Shown here piece after piece: positions 54,954-63,373 of a stretch of 64,000 bases of DNA. The notes beneath the pieces are model-generated. The model was not told the DNA's origin, did no database searches, and saw nothing but the letters and a program-made list of their open reading frames with translations. The stretch is from NCBI RefSeq assembly GCF_016464375.1, contig NZ_JADDIU010000010.1, forward strand, positions 62,001 to 126,000, written 5' to 3'. This DNA comes from Bacillus renqingensis. GTDB taxonomy: Bacteria > Bacillota > Bacilli > Bacillales > Cytobacillaceae. Position 1 is the stretch's first letter; the number at the start of each line of letters is the position of its first letter. A program made the position numbers and the translations under genes.

Positions 54954-56588
54954 ATGAACAAAAAGGTAAAAGTTTTTTTCCTAGTACTACTAATTGCGGT
55001 TTTTTCACTTGCGGGATGTAGCAGTAACCAAGAAGTCAAACAGGAACCTACTAAAAACCAAGGTGCCCATGGAAAAAAAGATGGAGTTGTCACAATGGCG
55101 ATAATTTCAACATGGGATACGTTAAATATTTATAATACTTCTGGAAATTATGGGAATGCGGTTGCTGATCAATTGTTTGAAAGACTTGTTTATCGAGATC
55201 ATGATGGAAAGATCTTACCGAGATTAGCTCAAAATTGGGAGATGGCTGCTGATCATAAATCAATGACCTTTAATCTAGCAAACAATGTATTATGGCATGA
55301 TGGTGAAAAGCTTACAGCTGAGGATATTGTTTTTACATCTCAAGCTATGACAAGCCCAAAGGTTGATAATTATTACCGTTCTGCCTTTAACGTGCTAGCA
55401 GGAACCAATGGTGATGGTGTGGCTCAAGATCCTAAAAGTGTTGGGGCTGAAGCCGTTGATAATGACACTGTACGGTTTACTTTTAAAGAGCCGAAAGACC
55501 CTGATACGATCCTGAATGCGTTCTTAAGCTTTTTATTTGTGTTACCGAAGCATATTCTGGATACAGGCGATTATGCGTCTATTAATAAGTCAGATTTCTG
55601 GAAGGCTCCAATTGGTGCAGGCCCATTCAAATATGTAAAAGACACAGCCGGAGAATCATTGGAGTTAGAAGCCTTTACTGATTATTATCAAGGAAGCCCA
55701 GACTTTAAAACATTAGTCGTTCGTGTAGTGCCAGCTGCCAACCTCACTGCGGGATTAATGAACGGAGATATTGATTTAGTGGCAATGGGCAGTATTCCTT
55801 TATCAGACTGGAAAACTGTAAAGAACGCCGACGGGATCGAAGCTGTCTCTGTTGAGGATTATAGTTATCAATATATGACCTTCAATTTATCCAAAGAAAA
55901 TGATTCGTTTCAAGATGTGAAAGTGAGAACAGCTTTTGATAAAGCAATCAATAAAAAGCTGCTTGTAGATAAACTGATGTTAGGCGAAGGAAGTGTAGCT
56001 GTTGGGCCTATGCCAACCTACCATCCTTATTATAATGATAAACTTAAGGCCAATAAATATAACCCCAAGGAAGCCAAGAAATTATTGGAAGAAGCAGGAT
56101 TCGATTTTAATAAAGAATATCTTATGATTGTACCTAAGGGGAACCAAGTTAGGGAACAGTCAGCGCTTTTAATCCAGCAGGATCTTGCAGCTATTGGTGT
56201 TAAGACAAAGATTGAAACCTATGACTTTGCAACATTACTATCAATGCTCAAAGATGGTAAGTTTGACCTCGGTTTATTAGGTGGCGGAAGTAACATTGAC
56301 CCTGGTGAGAGTAGCGTTATATTAAAACCAGGTGATTCGAGGAATTATTCCTTACTTACCGATTCTAAATGGTATGATCTCGCAGCTAAAGGGGCTTCCC
56401 TTACGAATCTTGACGACAGAAAAAAGGCTTATGATGAATATCAACAAGCACTTGTAGAAGACCAACCATATATTTGGCTATACCATCAAAATAGTTTATG
56501 GGCACACTCTAAGCGTCTTTCAAATGTTCCGATGAATGACTTTGTTTGGTTCAATTTTGCTTCGTGGAAATGGAAGGTTTCAAAATAA
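54954..56588 (+). CDS. Peptide ABC transporter substrate-binding lipoprotein (SBP_bac_5)
   Basis: This 544-residue lipoprotein has a signal peptide with a LAGC lipobox (Cys about residue 22), so it is anchored outside the membrane. Family 5 features include the RLAQNWEMAADHKSMTFNL block, LWHDGEKLTAEDIVFT and the closing WLYHQNSLWAHS. It captures the substrate for the permeases. ATG 54954 is preferred to the upstream GTG because AAGGAG lies at 54940-54945. A hairpin lies after its stop, which may raise its expression over the neighbours. Confidence 0.93.
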   Translation: MNKKVKVFFLVLLIAVFSLAGCSSNQEVKQEPTKNQGAHGKKDGVVTMAIISTWDTLNIYNTSGNYGNAVADQLFERLVYRDHDGKILPRLAQNWEMAADHKSMTFNLANNVLWHDGEKLTAEDIVFTSQAMTSPKVDNYYRSAFNVLAGTNGDGVAQDPKSVGAEAVDNDTVRFTFKEPKDPDTILNAFLSFLFVLPKHILDTGDYASINKSDFWKAPIGAGPFKYVKDTAGESLELEAFTDYYQGSPDFKTLVVRVVPAANLTAGLMNGDIDLVAMGSIPLSDWKTVKNADGIEAVSVEDYSYQYMTFNLSKENDSFQDVKVRTAFDKAINKKLLVDKLMLGEGSVAVGPMPTYHPYYNDKLKANKYNPKEAKKLLEEAGFDFNKEYLMIVPKGNQVREQSALLIQQDLAAIGVKTKIETYDFATLLSMLKDGKFDLGLLGGGSNIDPGESSVILKPGDSRNYSLLTDSKWYDLAAKGASLTNLDDRKKAYDEYQQALVEDQPYIWLYHQNSLWAHSKRLSNVPMNDFVWFNFASWKWKVSK

Positions 56589-56600
56589 ATAGAATCATGG

Positions 56601-56633
56601 ATTGGCATCCTTTCGAATGTGGAAGGTGCCAAT
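56601..56633 (+). other. Intercistronic hairpin after the substrate-binding protein gene
   Basis: ATTGGCA-T-CCTT pairs with AAGG-TGCCAAT, a stem of 11 pairs with a single bulge and a 10-base loop. No T run follows, so the hairpin probably stabilises the upstream message rather than ending it. This is common after binding-protein genes. Confidence 0.55.
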
Positions 56634-56706
56634 TCATTAACAATCATGGATGGTAGTAAGTGAATGTTTTCAGTTTAAAAACAATAGAGAAGAGGAATGG
56701 AAAAAA

Positions 56707-58125
56707 ATGAATGTTGAAGATATAAAAGATGTTCTTGATTTTTTGGAAGATAATTTCGAAAATGATTTAAAAGCTACCCAGGAATTTTTACGAACTAAAT
56801 CTATTTCTGCTACTGGAGAAGGTATTCGTGAGACTGCTGAACTAGTAAAAGGAATGATTGAAGAAGTAGGTGGAACCTCGGAGCTTATCGAGACCCCCGG
56901 ACATCCAATTGTTTATGGTAGATTGGATGAAGGAGCCGAATATACGCTTTTAATATATAGTATGTATGATGTGCTGCCTGCTGAAGAACCTGATTGGATA
57001 TCTGATCCGTGGAAAGCAGAAATTCATGAGTTTAGGGATTATGGAGAATGCATCATTGCTAGAGGTGCAGTAAATACGAAAGGTCCAACTATTGCCTTTT
57101 TTAACGCCTTAAAGGCATATAAAAAAGTAAAAGGAAAGCTCCCTGTCAATTTAGTCTTTTTAATTGAGGGAGAAGAAGAATTATCCTCCAGGTCATTGCA
57201 GGAATTTTTACAAGTTAATAAGGAAAAATTCAGTGAGTGCGATGCCATGTTTTTCCCTTCTTTCGGCGAAGAAAATCGAATTGCTTCTATATTTATGGGG
57301 GTAAAAGGAATCGTTAGTTTTGAATTAAAAGCGAAAGGAGGAAGCTGGGGAGGCCCGACAGACCGTGGTATTCATGGGGCCTTTGCTGCTTGGGTTAGCA
57401 ATCCTGCATGGAGATTAGTAAAAGCATTATCGACCATGATTGGTGAAGATGAGAAGGAGATATTAGTCGAGGGGTTTTATGATGGGATTCTTCCGTTAGA
57501 AAAGGAAAAAGAAGATGCACTTAGGGATTCTCAAGATTTGCTCGATGAGGAAGAATGGAAAACAGCATATGATGTGGAAAAATTTAAATGGGATTTGGAA
57601 GGTCTTGATCTTTGGAAAAAGATGCTCACCGTTCCGACTTTAAATATAGATGGTATTAAAGGTGGATATATTGGCGAAGGATCCAAAACATTATTACCAC
57701 ATGAAGCAACTGTAAAAATGGATATCCGTATGGTGCCAGGTATGGATCCTAATCAACAGTTAGGAAAAATTAGAAAACATTTGGACAAACATGGTTATGA
57801 AGATATAGAAATAACAGAATATGGGAAGGCTTATTATCCTTCTAGTGTTCCGTATTATTCTACTTCCGTTCAAACCTTAAAAAGGATGTATGAAATGATG
57901 GGAACACGACCACAAATTTGGCCTTGGAATCCTGGATCAGCCCCATACTATTTATTTGAAAAAATATTAGGCATCCCTTACGTGACAGGGGGAATGGGGC
58001 ATGGTTCAAGACAGCATTCCAGTAATGAATATTGTACGGTTAAAGGAGTACTTGATTTTGAAAAATCGATGATTTATTATTTAGAGCTATTTCCTGAAGT
58101 TGCAGAGGAGCTGAAGAATAAATAA
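56707..58125 (+). CDS. M20-fold peptidase/deacylase homologue with altered metal site
   Basis: This 472-residue protein has the M20 (carnosinase/DapE) fold. Active members have HxD in a GHYDV-type motif and Asp in a GAxDxKG motif. Here the first is YSMYDVLP, with Met86 instead of His, and the second is RGAVNTKG, with Asn123 instead of the bridging Asp. The Glu pair at 156-158 (EGEEELSS) and His437 in HSSNE remain. It may bind a single metal or act on a different bond. ATG 56707 follows AGAGGAATGG. Its place among peptide transporter and Amadori genes suggests a role with glycated dipeptides. Confidence 0.87.
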   Translation: MNVEDIKDVLDFLEDNFENDLKATQEFLRTKSISATGEGIRETAELVKGMIEEVGGTSELIETPGHPIVYGRLDEGAEYTLLIYSMYDVLPAEEPDWISDPWKAEIHEFRDYGECIIARGAVNTKGPTIAFFNALKAYKKVKGKLPVNLVFLIEGEEELSSRSLQEFLQVNKEKFSECDAMFFPSFGEENRIASIFMGVKGIVSFELKAKGGSWGGPTDRGIHGAFAAWVSNPAWRLVKALSTMIGEDEKEILVEGFYDGILPLEKEKEDALRDSQDLLDEEEWKTAYDVEKFKWDLEGLDLWKKMLTVPTLNIDGIKGGYIGEGSKTLLPHEATVKMDIRMVPGMDPNQQLGKIRKHLDKHGYEDIEITEYGKAYYPSSVPYYSTSVQTLKRMYEMMGTRPQIWPWNPGSAPYYLFEKILGIPYVTGGMGHGSRQHSSNEYCTVKGVLDFEKSMIYYLELFPEVAEELKNK

Positions 58126-58151
58126 AGTTAAAGGATATTGGAGGAACCAAT

Positions 58152-59147
58152 ATGGATGAGTATCTGTTAGAAGTAAGGGGATTAAAAACTCACTTTTTGG
58201 GGAACAAAGGTGAAATTGCCGCTGTTGATGGAGTAGACTTTGCTGTCAAAAAAGGCGAAACGCTATGTATAGTTGGAGAATCCGGCTGCGGTAAAAGTGT
58301 TACATCTATGTCCATTTTAAAATTACTCCCACCTGAAGGAAAAATAGTAGAAGGCAATATTTTCTTCAAGGGAAATGATTTAGTTAAAATGTCTGAAAGT
58401 AACATGACGGCAATTAGGGGAAATGAGATATCCATGATATTTCAAGAACCAATGACTTCATTAAATCCGGTTTATACGGTTGGAAAACAGATCGGAGAAG
58501 CCATTAGGCTTCATCAGCACCTAGATAAGAAACAAACAAGGGAAAAAGTTATCGAAATGTTAAAATTGGTGGGCATTCCTGCTCCTGAAAAAAGAGTGGA
58601 TGAATATCCTCACGAATTGAGTGGTGGGATGAGACAAAGGGTAATGATCGCCATGGCATTGTCCTGTAATCCAGAACTATTAATAGCTGATGAACCAACG
58701 ACAGCTCTCGATGTAACCATACAAGCTCAAATCCTTGAACTTTTGAAAGAGATAAAGAATCGGCTGAATACTTCCATTATCATGATCACACATGATTTGG
58801 GAGTCGTAGCAGAGGTGGCAGATTACGTCCTGGTTATGTATGCTGGGGAAGTGGTGGAGTATTGTGATGTGAAGACGTTGTATAAAAAACCACTGCATCC
58901 ATACACTCAGGGGCTATTAAACTCTCTACCAAAAATCGAAGAGACAAAGGAAATGTTAAATATAATTGAAGGAACAGTACCAAGCTTATACGATATGCCT
59001 TCAGGGTGTAAGTTTTGGCCTCGATGTCCATATGCCCAGGATGTTTGTAAGAAAGAGAGACCAAAATTATATGAAAAGGATAATCATAAAGTAAAATGTT
59101 TCTTGTATAGGGATTTTGAAAAGGGTGAAATCAATTATGGCGCTTAA
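58152..59147 (+). CDS. Dipeptide ABC transporter ATP-binding protein (DppD-like)
   Basis: This 331-residue ATPase has Walker A GESGCGKS, the signature [10 protein letters not shown], Walker [13 protein letters not shown] and the H-loop MITHDL, plus a C-terminal [14 protein letters not shown] segment, which in DppD proteins carries a cysteine-rich extension. It powers peptide uptake with the DppF-like partner, whose gene overlaps its end by 11 bases. An ATTGGAGG site precedes the ATG. Confidence 0.95.
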   Translation: MDEYLLEVRGLKTHFLGNKGEIAAVDGVDFAVKKGETLCIVGESGCGKSVTSMSILKLLPPEGKIVEGNIFFKGNDLVKMSESNMTAIRGNEISMIFQEPMTSLNPVYTVGKQIGEAIRLHQHLDKKQTREKVIEMLKLVGIPAPEKRVDEYPHELSGGMRQRVMIAMALSCNPELLIADEPTTALDVTIQAQILELLKEIKNRLNTSIIMITHDLGVVAEVADYVLVMYAGEVVEYCDVKTLYKKPLHPYTQGLLNSLPKIEETKEMLNIIEGTVPSLYDMPSGCKFWPRCPYAQDVCKKERPKLYEKDNHKVKCFLYRDFEKGEINYGA

Positions 59148-60153
59148 TGCACAAAATCTATTGGAGGTAAAAGATTTAAAGAAATATTATACAATAAAGT
59201 CAGGGATGAGGGACAAAAATAAGCGTGTTGTTAAAGCGGTAGATGGTGTAGATATTAGCATTAGAAAAGGAGAAATTTTAGGATTAGTAGGGGAAAGTGG
59301 ATGTGGCAAATCAACATTGGGCCGGTCAATATTGAGGCTGATTGAGCCTACTTCTGGTAGTATTATATACAAAGGAAGTGATATTTTATCATTTAAGAAA
59401 AAAGATGTCAGGATGATGAGAAAGGATTTACAAATAATCTTTCAAGATCCCGGAGCTTCTTTAAACCCTCGAATGACCATTGGGGAAATAATTGGTGCAC
59501 CTTTAGAAATTTTTGGTTTAGCCAAAGGAAAAGAGAAGGAAGACAGAATACTAGAATTGTTACAACTAGTTGGATTAAATGGTGACTATGTCAACCGTTT
59601 TCCCCATGAATTCTCGGGTGGTCAAAAACAAAGAATTGCCATTGCAAGAGCATTGGCCGTTAATCCTAAAATTATCATTTGTGACGAACCAGTTTCCGCT
59701 TTAGATGTTTCTGTTCAAGCCCAGGTCCTTAATCTAATGAAGGAATTAAAACAAAAGCTTGATTTAACCTATCTGTTTATTTCTCATGATTTAAGTGTTG
59801 TTCATCATTTATGTGATAGAGTGGCCGTGATGTACTTGGGGAAAATTGTGGAAATAGCTGACAAAGATCAGTTATATAGGAATCCTTCTCACCCTTACAC
59901 CAAAGCATTGTTATCAGCAATTCCAAATCCTGACCCTGAGTCAAAAAGTCAAAGAATCATCTTGGAAGGCGATGTCCCTAATCCTGCAGATCCTCCATCA
60001 GGTTGTACGTTTCATAAGCGTTGTGCGTACCGTTTAGAAAAATGCTCATCCGAAGCTCCTTGCCTTAAAAGGTTGGAAAAAAGTCATTTTGTTTCGTGCC
60101 ACTTATATGATAATGAAAGCAAACAAGTTGAAGATAATAATAGTAATTTATAG
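59137..60153 (+). CDS. Dipeptide ABC transporter ATP-binding protein (DppF-like)
   Basis: This 338-residue ATPase has Walker A GESGCGKS, the signature EFSGGQKQRI, Walker B IIICDEPVSALD and FISHDL, with the C-terminal CTFHKRCAYRLEKC cysteine segment. ATG 59137 follows AAGGGTGAA. It is the second ATPase of the peptide importer and the last structural gene before the GntR regulator. Confidence 0.95.
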   Translation: MALNAQNLLEVKDLKKYYTIKSGMRDKNKRVVKAVDGVDISIRKGEILGLVGESGCGKSTLGRSILRLIEPTSGSIIYKGSDILSFKKKDVRMMRKDLQIIFQDPGASLNPRMTIGEIIGAPLEIFGLAKGKEKEDRILELLQLVGLNGDYVNRFPHEFSGGQKQRIAIARALAVNPKIIICDEPVSALDVSVQAQVLNLMKELKQKLDLTYLFISHDLSVVHHLCDRVAVMYLGKIVEIADKDQLYRNPSHPYTKALLSAIPNPDPESKSQRIILEGDVPNPADPPSGCTFHKRCAYRLEKCSSEAPCLKRLEKSHFVSCHLYDNESKQVEDNNSNL

Positions 60154-60183
60154 TCGTTAGAATAAGGAGTGAGGAAATCATAT

Positions 60184-60894
60184 ATGTTAGATGGAAATGC
60201 TATCATACCTTTATATGAGCAGTTAAAGGAAAAAATAGCAAGCGAAATTGCTGAAGGGATATACAAGCCCGGTGATAAACTTTTATCAGAAGTGGAATTA
60301 GCTGAAAAATACAATGTTAGTGTAATCACAGTCCGAAGGGCTACTAATGATTTAAGAAAAAGAGGGCTATTAGAAAAAAAACAAGGTAAGGGAACCTTTG
60401 TTGCATCACGAAAATATAACAAAGACTTAAATCAAGTACTGAGTTTTTCTGATTCTTGCAAATCAATTGGGGCCGTCCCTGGTGCAAAGCTATTAACTTC
60501 AGAGATTGTCAGTCCCAATAAAGATGTTTTAGAACAAATGGAACTTCCGGATAACAGCAAGACTGTCTATATTTCTCGTCTCCGTCTCGTAAATGATGAA
60601 CCGATGGTAATTGAAGATAATTATTTCTCCTTAAAATATTCTTTTTTATTAGAGGAAGATTTAAATAATGACTCTCTTTTTGAGATTCTCAATCGAAAAA
60701 GTGGAACCCAAGTGGTGAGATCAAGACGGACAATCGAAATTTGTAGAGCCTCCGCATTTCAAGCTTCACAGTTGAATATTAAGAGAAATAGTCCTTTACT
60801 CTTAGTTCAAGGAGTCACTTATGACCAAGAAAACGAAATAGTCTATTTAGGTATCCAAATTATTAACGGTGAAAGATATAAATTGCATGTTTAG
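60184..60894 (+). CDS. GntR/HutC-family transcriptional regulator (FrlR candidate)
   Basis: This 236-residue regulator has an N-terminal winged helix (PLYEQLKEKIASEIAEGIYKPG followed in parts by LLSEVELAEKYNVSVITVRRA) and a C-terminal UTRA sensing domain with the VSRLRLVNDEP-type core. FrlR of E. coli and B. subtilis-type frl operons belongs to this family. ATG 60184 fits GAGGA; the GTG at 60169 overlaps the ribosome binding site. It is probably a repressor released by the phosphorylated Amadori product and may bind the palindrome at 47267-47298. Confidence 0.9.
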   Translation: MLDGNAIIPLYEQLKEKIASEIAEGIYKPGDKLLSEVELAEKYNVSVITVRRATNDLRKRGLLEKKQGKGTFVASRKYNKDLNQVLSFSDSCKSIGAVPGAKLLTSEIVSPNKDVLEQMELPDNSKTVYISRLRLVNDEPMVIEDNYFSLKYSFLLEEDLNNDSLFEILNRKSGTQVVRSRRTIEICRASAFQASQLNIKRNSPLLLVQGVTYDQENEIVYLGIQIINGERYKLHV

Positions 60895-60984
60895 CAGTCT
60901 CCTGCCTAGTTGAATAAATTAAAAGGCCATTATATAGTGTTATCGTCGGAAAAAGCTCCCCTTATTCTGATTATTCTATAAATG

Positions 60985-61020
60985 AAAAAGTGCATAGGTA
61001 AGAGACCTGTGCACTTTTTT
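60985..61020. terminator. Strong terminator after the frl/hyu operon
   Basis: A stem of about 13 pairs (AAAAAGTGCATAGG with CCTGTGCACTTTTT, one mismatch) with a 7-base loop and T run lies 90 bases after GntR. Its A-rich left arm lets it work in both directions. Confidence 0.9.
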
Positions 61021-61046
61021 AAGAATATTAAAGGCTTTTTGAAGAA

Positions 61047-61127
61047 TCACCTGCTCAATATCGTCGCTCCAAAGTGAACAACCTTCCTCTTTTGTGAAGA
61101 TCGACTACTCCAATCCATTGGATTCAC
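61047..61127 (-). pseudogene. N-terminal fragment of a Nudix hydrolase paralogue
   Basis: The minus strand translates to NPMDWSSRSSQKRKVVHFGA, matching the start NPLDWNIRSSQKEKVDRFGV of the Nudix protein at 13848-14378. The similarity also covers the upstream ribosome binding region to about 61155. The frame ends at a TGA after 27 codons and no further Nudix sequence follows. It is a decayed copy. Its ATG (61116-61118) helps fix the start of the intact gene. Confidence 0.8.
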
Positions 61128-61240
61128 CTCAACACGTAGTATACATGGTGCTTGAAGAAGGAAAAGTAGCGCCGACGCCACCACCGTATTTCTTTATTTT
61201 AGTACCATCTCACCCCCACCTCTCTGTGTGCAGAATTTTT

Positions 61241-61597
61241 TTAAAAGACGACGTCTGCGTATTTCCAATTATTTAATTTACAACAGAAAATACAAGTCTT
61301 TTGCGATTTTCCGATTCGTGCAAACACATCGAATTCTTCGAGGTTGAGCCCGGATTTCAAGGCGCGTTCCCCAAACAGTCGGCGTTCCGTTGAACCGACA
61401 AGCGGACTGGAGAAACTTACGTCCATTTGGTTGATGATGTCCTTCATAAATGCACCCACTTCATCGCTTGCAAGCGGTGTGTGATGGGCGGTGTTGAATT
61501 GCTTGACGGCGATCGACGGGAAGACCCGTATTAGACTAATGATATTTGCTTTTACATATCCATTTCCTAAATCCAAACCGGCTGTGATTGCCGTCAT
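61241..61597 (-). pseudogene. Truncated ParM/StbA-like actin homologue
   Basis: The frame from ATG 61597 (after AAAAGGAGCAG) gives 118 residues. The N-terminus ITAGLDLGNGYVKANI is the phosphate-1 motif of actin-like ParM/StbA proteins, and GSTERRLFGERALKSG is typical of this family in Bacillus plasmids and phages. After about residue 98 the match stops and a short unrelated tail ends the frame. Full proteins have about 350-400 residues, so this is a truncated relic, probably from a plasmid or prophage. Confidence 0.7.
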
Positions 61598-61859
61598 ATT
61601 GCATCTGCTCCTTTTCGTGACGGGATCATTTTTATTTATACATAGGCTTATTGAAACACTAGTAATAATAAAACCAAAGGACATGTAAATAAATGTATCT
61701 TCTCCTGTGAAAAGAAAGCATTAGCTATGGCATTTAGCTAAAAATAACAATATTGTGCTAATATTTCGAAATATTATCTAGAGTAAAATAATTTTAAAAT
61801 AGATACAATCAATTTATCACTCTAATTTATTAATTGGTAATTATCAGTTAATTAATAGG

Positions 61860-61873
61860 TGTAAGCGTTTTAT
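61860..61873 (+). promoter_or_regulatory. Possible cre site upstream of the MFS/lyase unit
   Basis: TGTAAGCGTTTTAT nearly matches the cre pattern (one position differs, A for the conserved C). It lies about 85 bases before the MFS start, so CcpA may repress this unit. The match is weaker than the one at 38356. Confidence 0.4.
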
Positions 61874-61957
61874 TAACGAAAAGGAGTAAGAATTCGATAA
61901 ATTTATTTTTTAGGCCAATGAGTCTGAAAAATCAAAAATTAGAAGGAGGAATTTCTG

Positions 61958-63331
61958 GTGAACGAACAAACCTATAAGATAGATGACGCACCGCTAAATA
62001 GATTTCACTTAAGAATCACAGCCCTTACATTCGGGGCAAATTTCTCGGACGGTTATGCCCTTGGAATTATCGGAATGGCTATTACTCTTCTTAGTCCGGC
62101 AATGAAATTGAGCTCGGTATGGGGGGGGTTAATTGGAAGTTCGGCCTTAATTGGAATCTTTATCGGCTGTTTAGTCCTAGGTAGATTGTCTGACCGTATT
62201 GGTAGACAAAGAATTTTCCAAACTAACTTTCTTATAATTACTATTGCTTCTGTACTGCAGTTCTTTGTCAATGATCCAGTAACCTTGTTCTTACTGCGAC
62301 TGTTGATTGGATTCGCTCTTGGAGGGGACTTCGTTGTAGGGTCGACATTGCTTGCTGAGTTTGCTCCTCGAAAGTATCGTGGTTTCTTATTAGCTTCTTT
62401 AAATGTTATATGGACGGTTGGATATGTAGCTTCTAATATAGTTGGTTATTATTTGGCAAAAACTGGGCCGGAATCTTGGCGTTGGATGCTTGTAAGTGCG
62501 GCAATTCCTGCATTTATTGTGCTGTTGATGCGAATCGGAACGCCTGAATCGCCAGGATGGCTAGTCAGTGTCGGGCGTATAGAAGAAGCACGAAGAATAG
62601 TAAAAAAATATTTAGGTCAAGCTGTAGAAATTGATAATACAATCAGTCATCAGTCTAATGAGATAATAGATTTTAAGCACCTTTTTAGTCGGAATCTTTG
62701 GAAGCGTACAGCATTTGGCGGTCTCTTTTATGCCTGTCAAGTCCTTCCTTATTATGCTATTTATACATTCCTTCCACTTATCCTGGTGTACATGGGATTT
62801 AGGGAAAATTTCCTAGTGGACTTGCTATTGAATTTATTCTTGCTTAGTGGTACTATCACTGGTCTTTGGTGTATACAGAAGTTTTCTCGGAGAGGTTTTA
62901 CGATTTATACTTTTGCAATTACGAGCGTCGCTTTATTCATCCTTAGCATTACTAACACTGATTCACATTTTATAATCTTGACGGCATTTATTATATTTAC
63001 TTTCGTTATGGCTGCTGCTGGGAATCTTACAATGGTTTACCCAGCTGAACTTTTCCCTACCGAAATTCGTGCATCGGGAGTAGGTCTTGTCTCGGCAATC
63101 AGTAGGATCGGCTCTGCAATAGGAGCATTCCTTTTGCCTATTACACTTGATTCTTATGGATTGAGCACCTCGATGTTGGGGATGACGGCGGTTCTACTTC
63201 TTGGTACAGTAATCTCTATTGCATGGGCACCCGAAACGAAGTCACTTAGCTTGAATGAAGCGAGTGATCTAAATCTTGATGTCGATACTGGCGAAAATGG
63301 AAAGGAAAAGAGTGTTGAAATAGCAAGATAG
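61958..63331 (+). CDS. MFS transporter (AAHS/sugar-porter-like)
   Basis: This 457-residue protein has about 12 membrane segments, the loop 2-3 motif GRLSDRIGRQRIF, a central RFALGGDFVVG-type helix, ending with PETKSLSLNE as in sugar porters. The N-terminal DGYALGIIG segment recalls the aromatic acid and metabolite carriers. The GTG start follows AGAAGGAGG. It lies 42 bases before a lyase gene and probably imports that enzyme's substrate. Confidence 0.9.
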   Translation: MNEQTYKIDDAPLNRFHLRITALTFGANFSDGYALGIIGMAITLLSPAMKLSSVWGGLIGSSALIGIFIGCLVLGRLSDRIGRQRIFQTNFLIITIASVLQFFVNDPVTLFLLRLLIGFALGGDFVVGSTLLAEFAPRKYRGFLLASLNVIWTVGYVASNIVGYYLAKTGPESWRWMLVSAAIPAFIVLLMRIGTPESPGWLVSVGRIEEARRIVKKYLGQAVEIDNTISHQSNEIIDFKHLFSRNLWKRTAFGGLFYACQVLPYYAIYTFLPLILVYMGFRENFLVDLLLNLFLLSGTITGLWCIQKFSRRGFTIYTFAITSVALFILSITNTDSHFIILTAFIIFTFVMAAAGNLTMVYPAELFPTEIRASGVGLVSAISRIGSAIGAFLLPITLDSYGLSTSMLGMTAVLLLGTVISIAWAPETKSLSLNEASDLNLDVDTGENGKEKSVEIAR

Positions 63332-63373
63332 AATTCGTTTCTTAGTAATGCCGGAAGGGAGTAAGGAAGGAAA

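Noticed and set aside
61094..61276. Open frame of 60 codons on the plus strand
   Set aside because: It is antisense to the Nudix relic and the ParM-like relic, and has no ribosome binding site.
61241..61597. Working plasmid partition system
   Set aside because: The protein lacks about two thirds of a ParM and there is no ParR partner or centromere-like repeats nearby.
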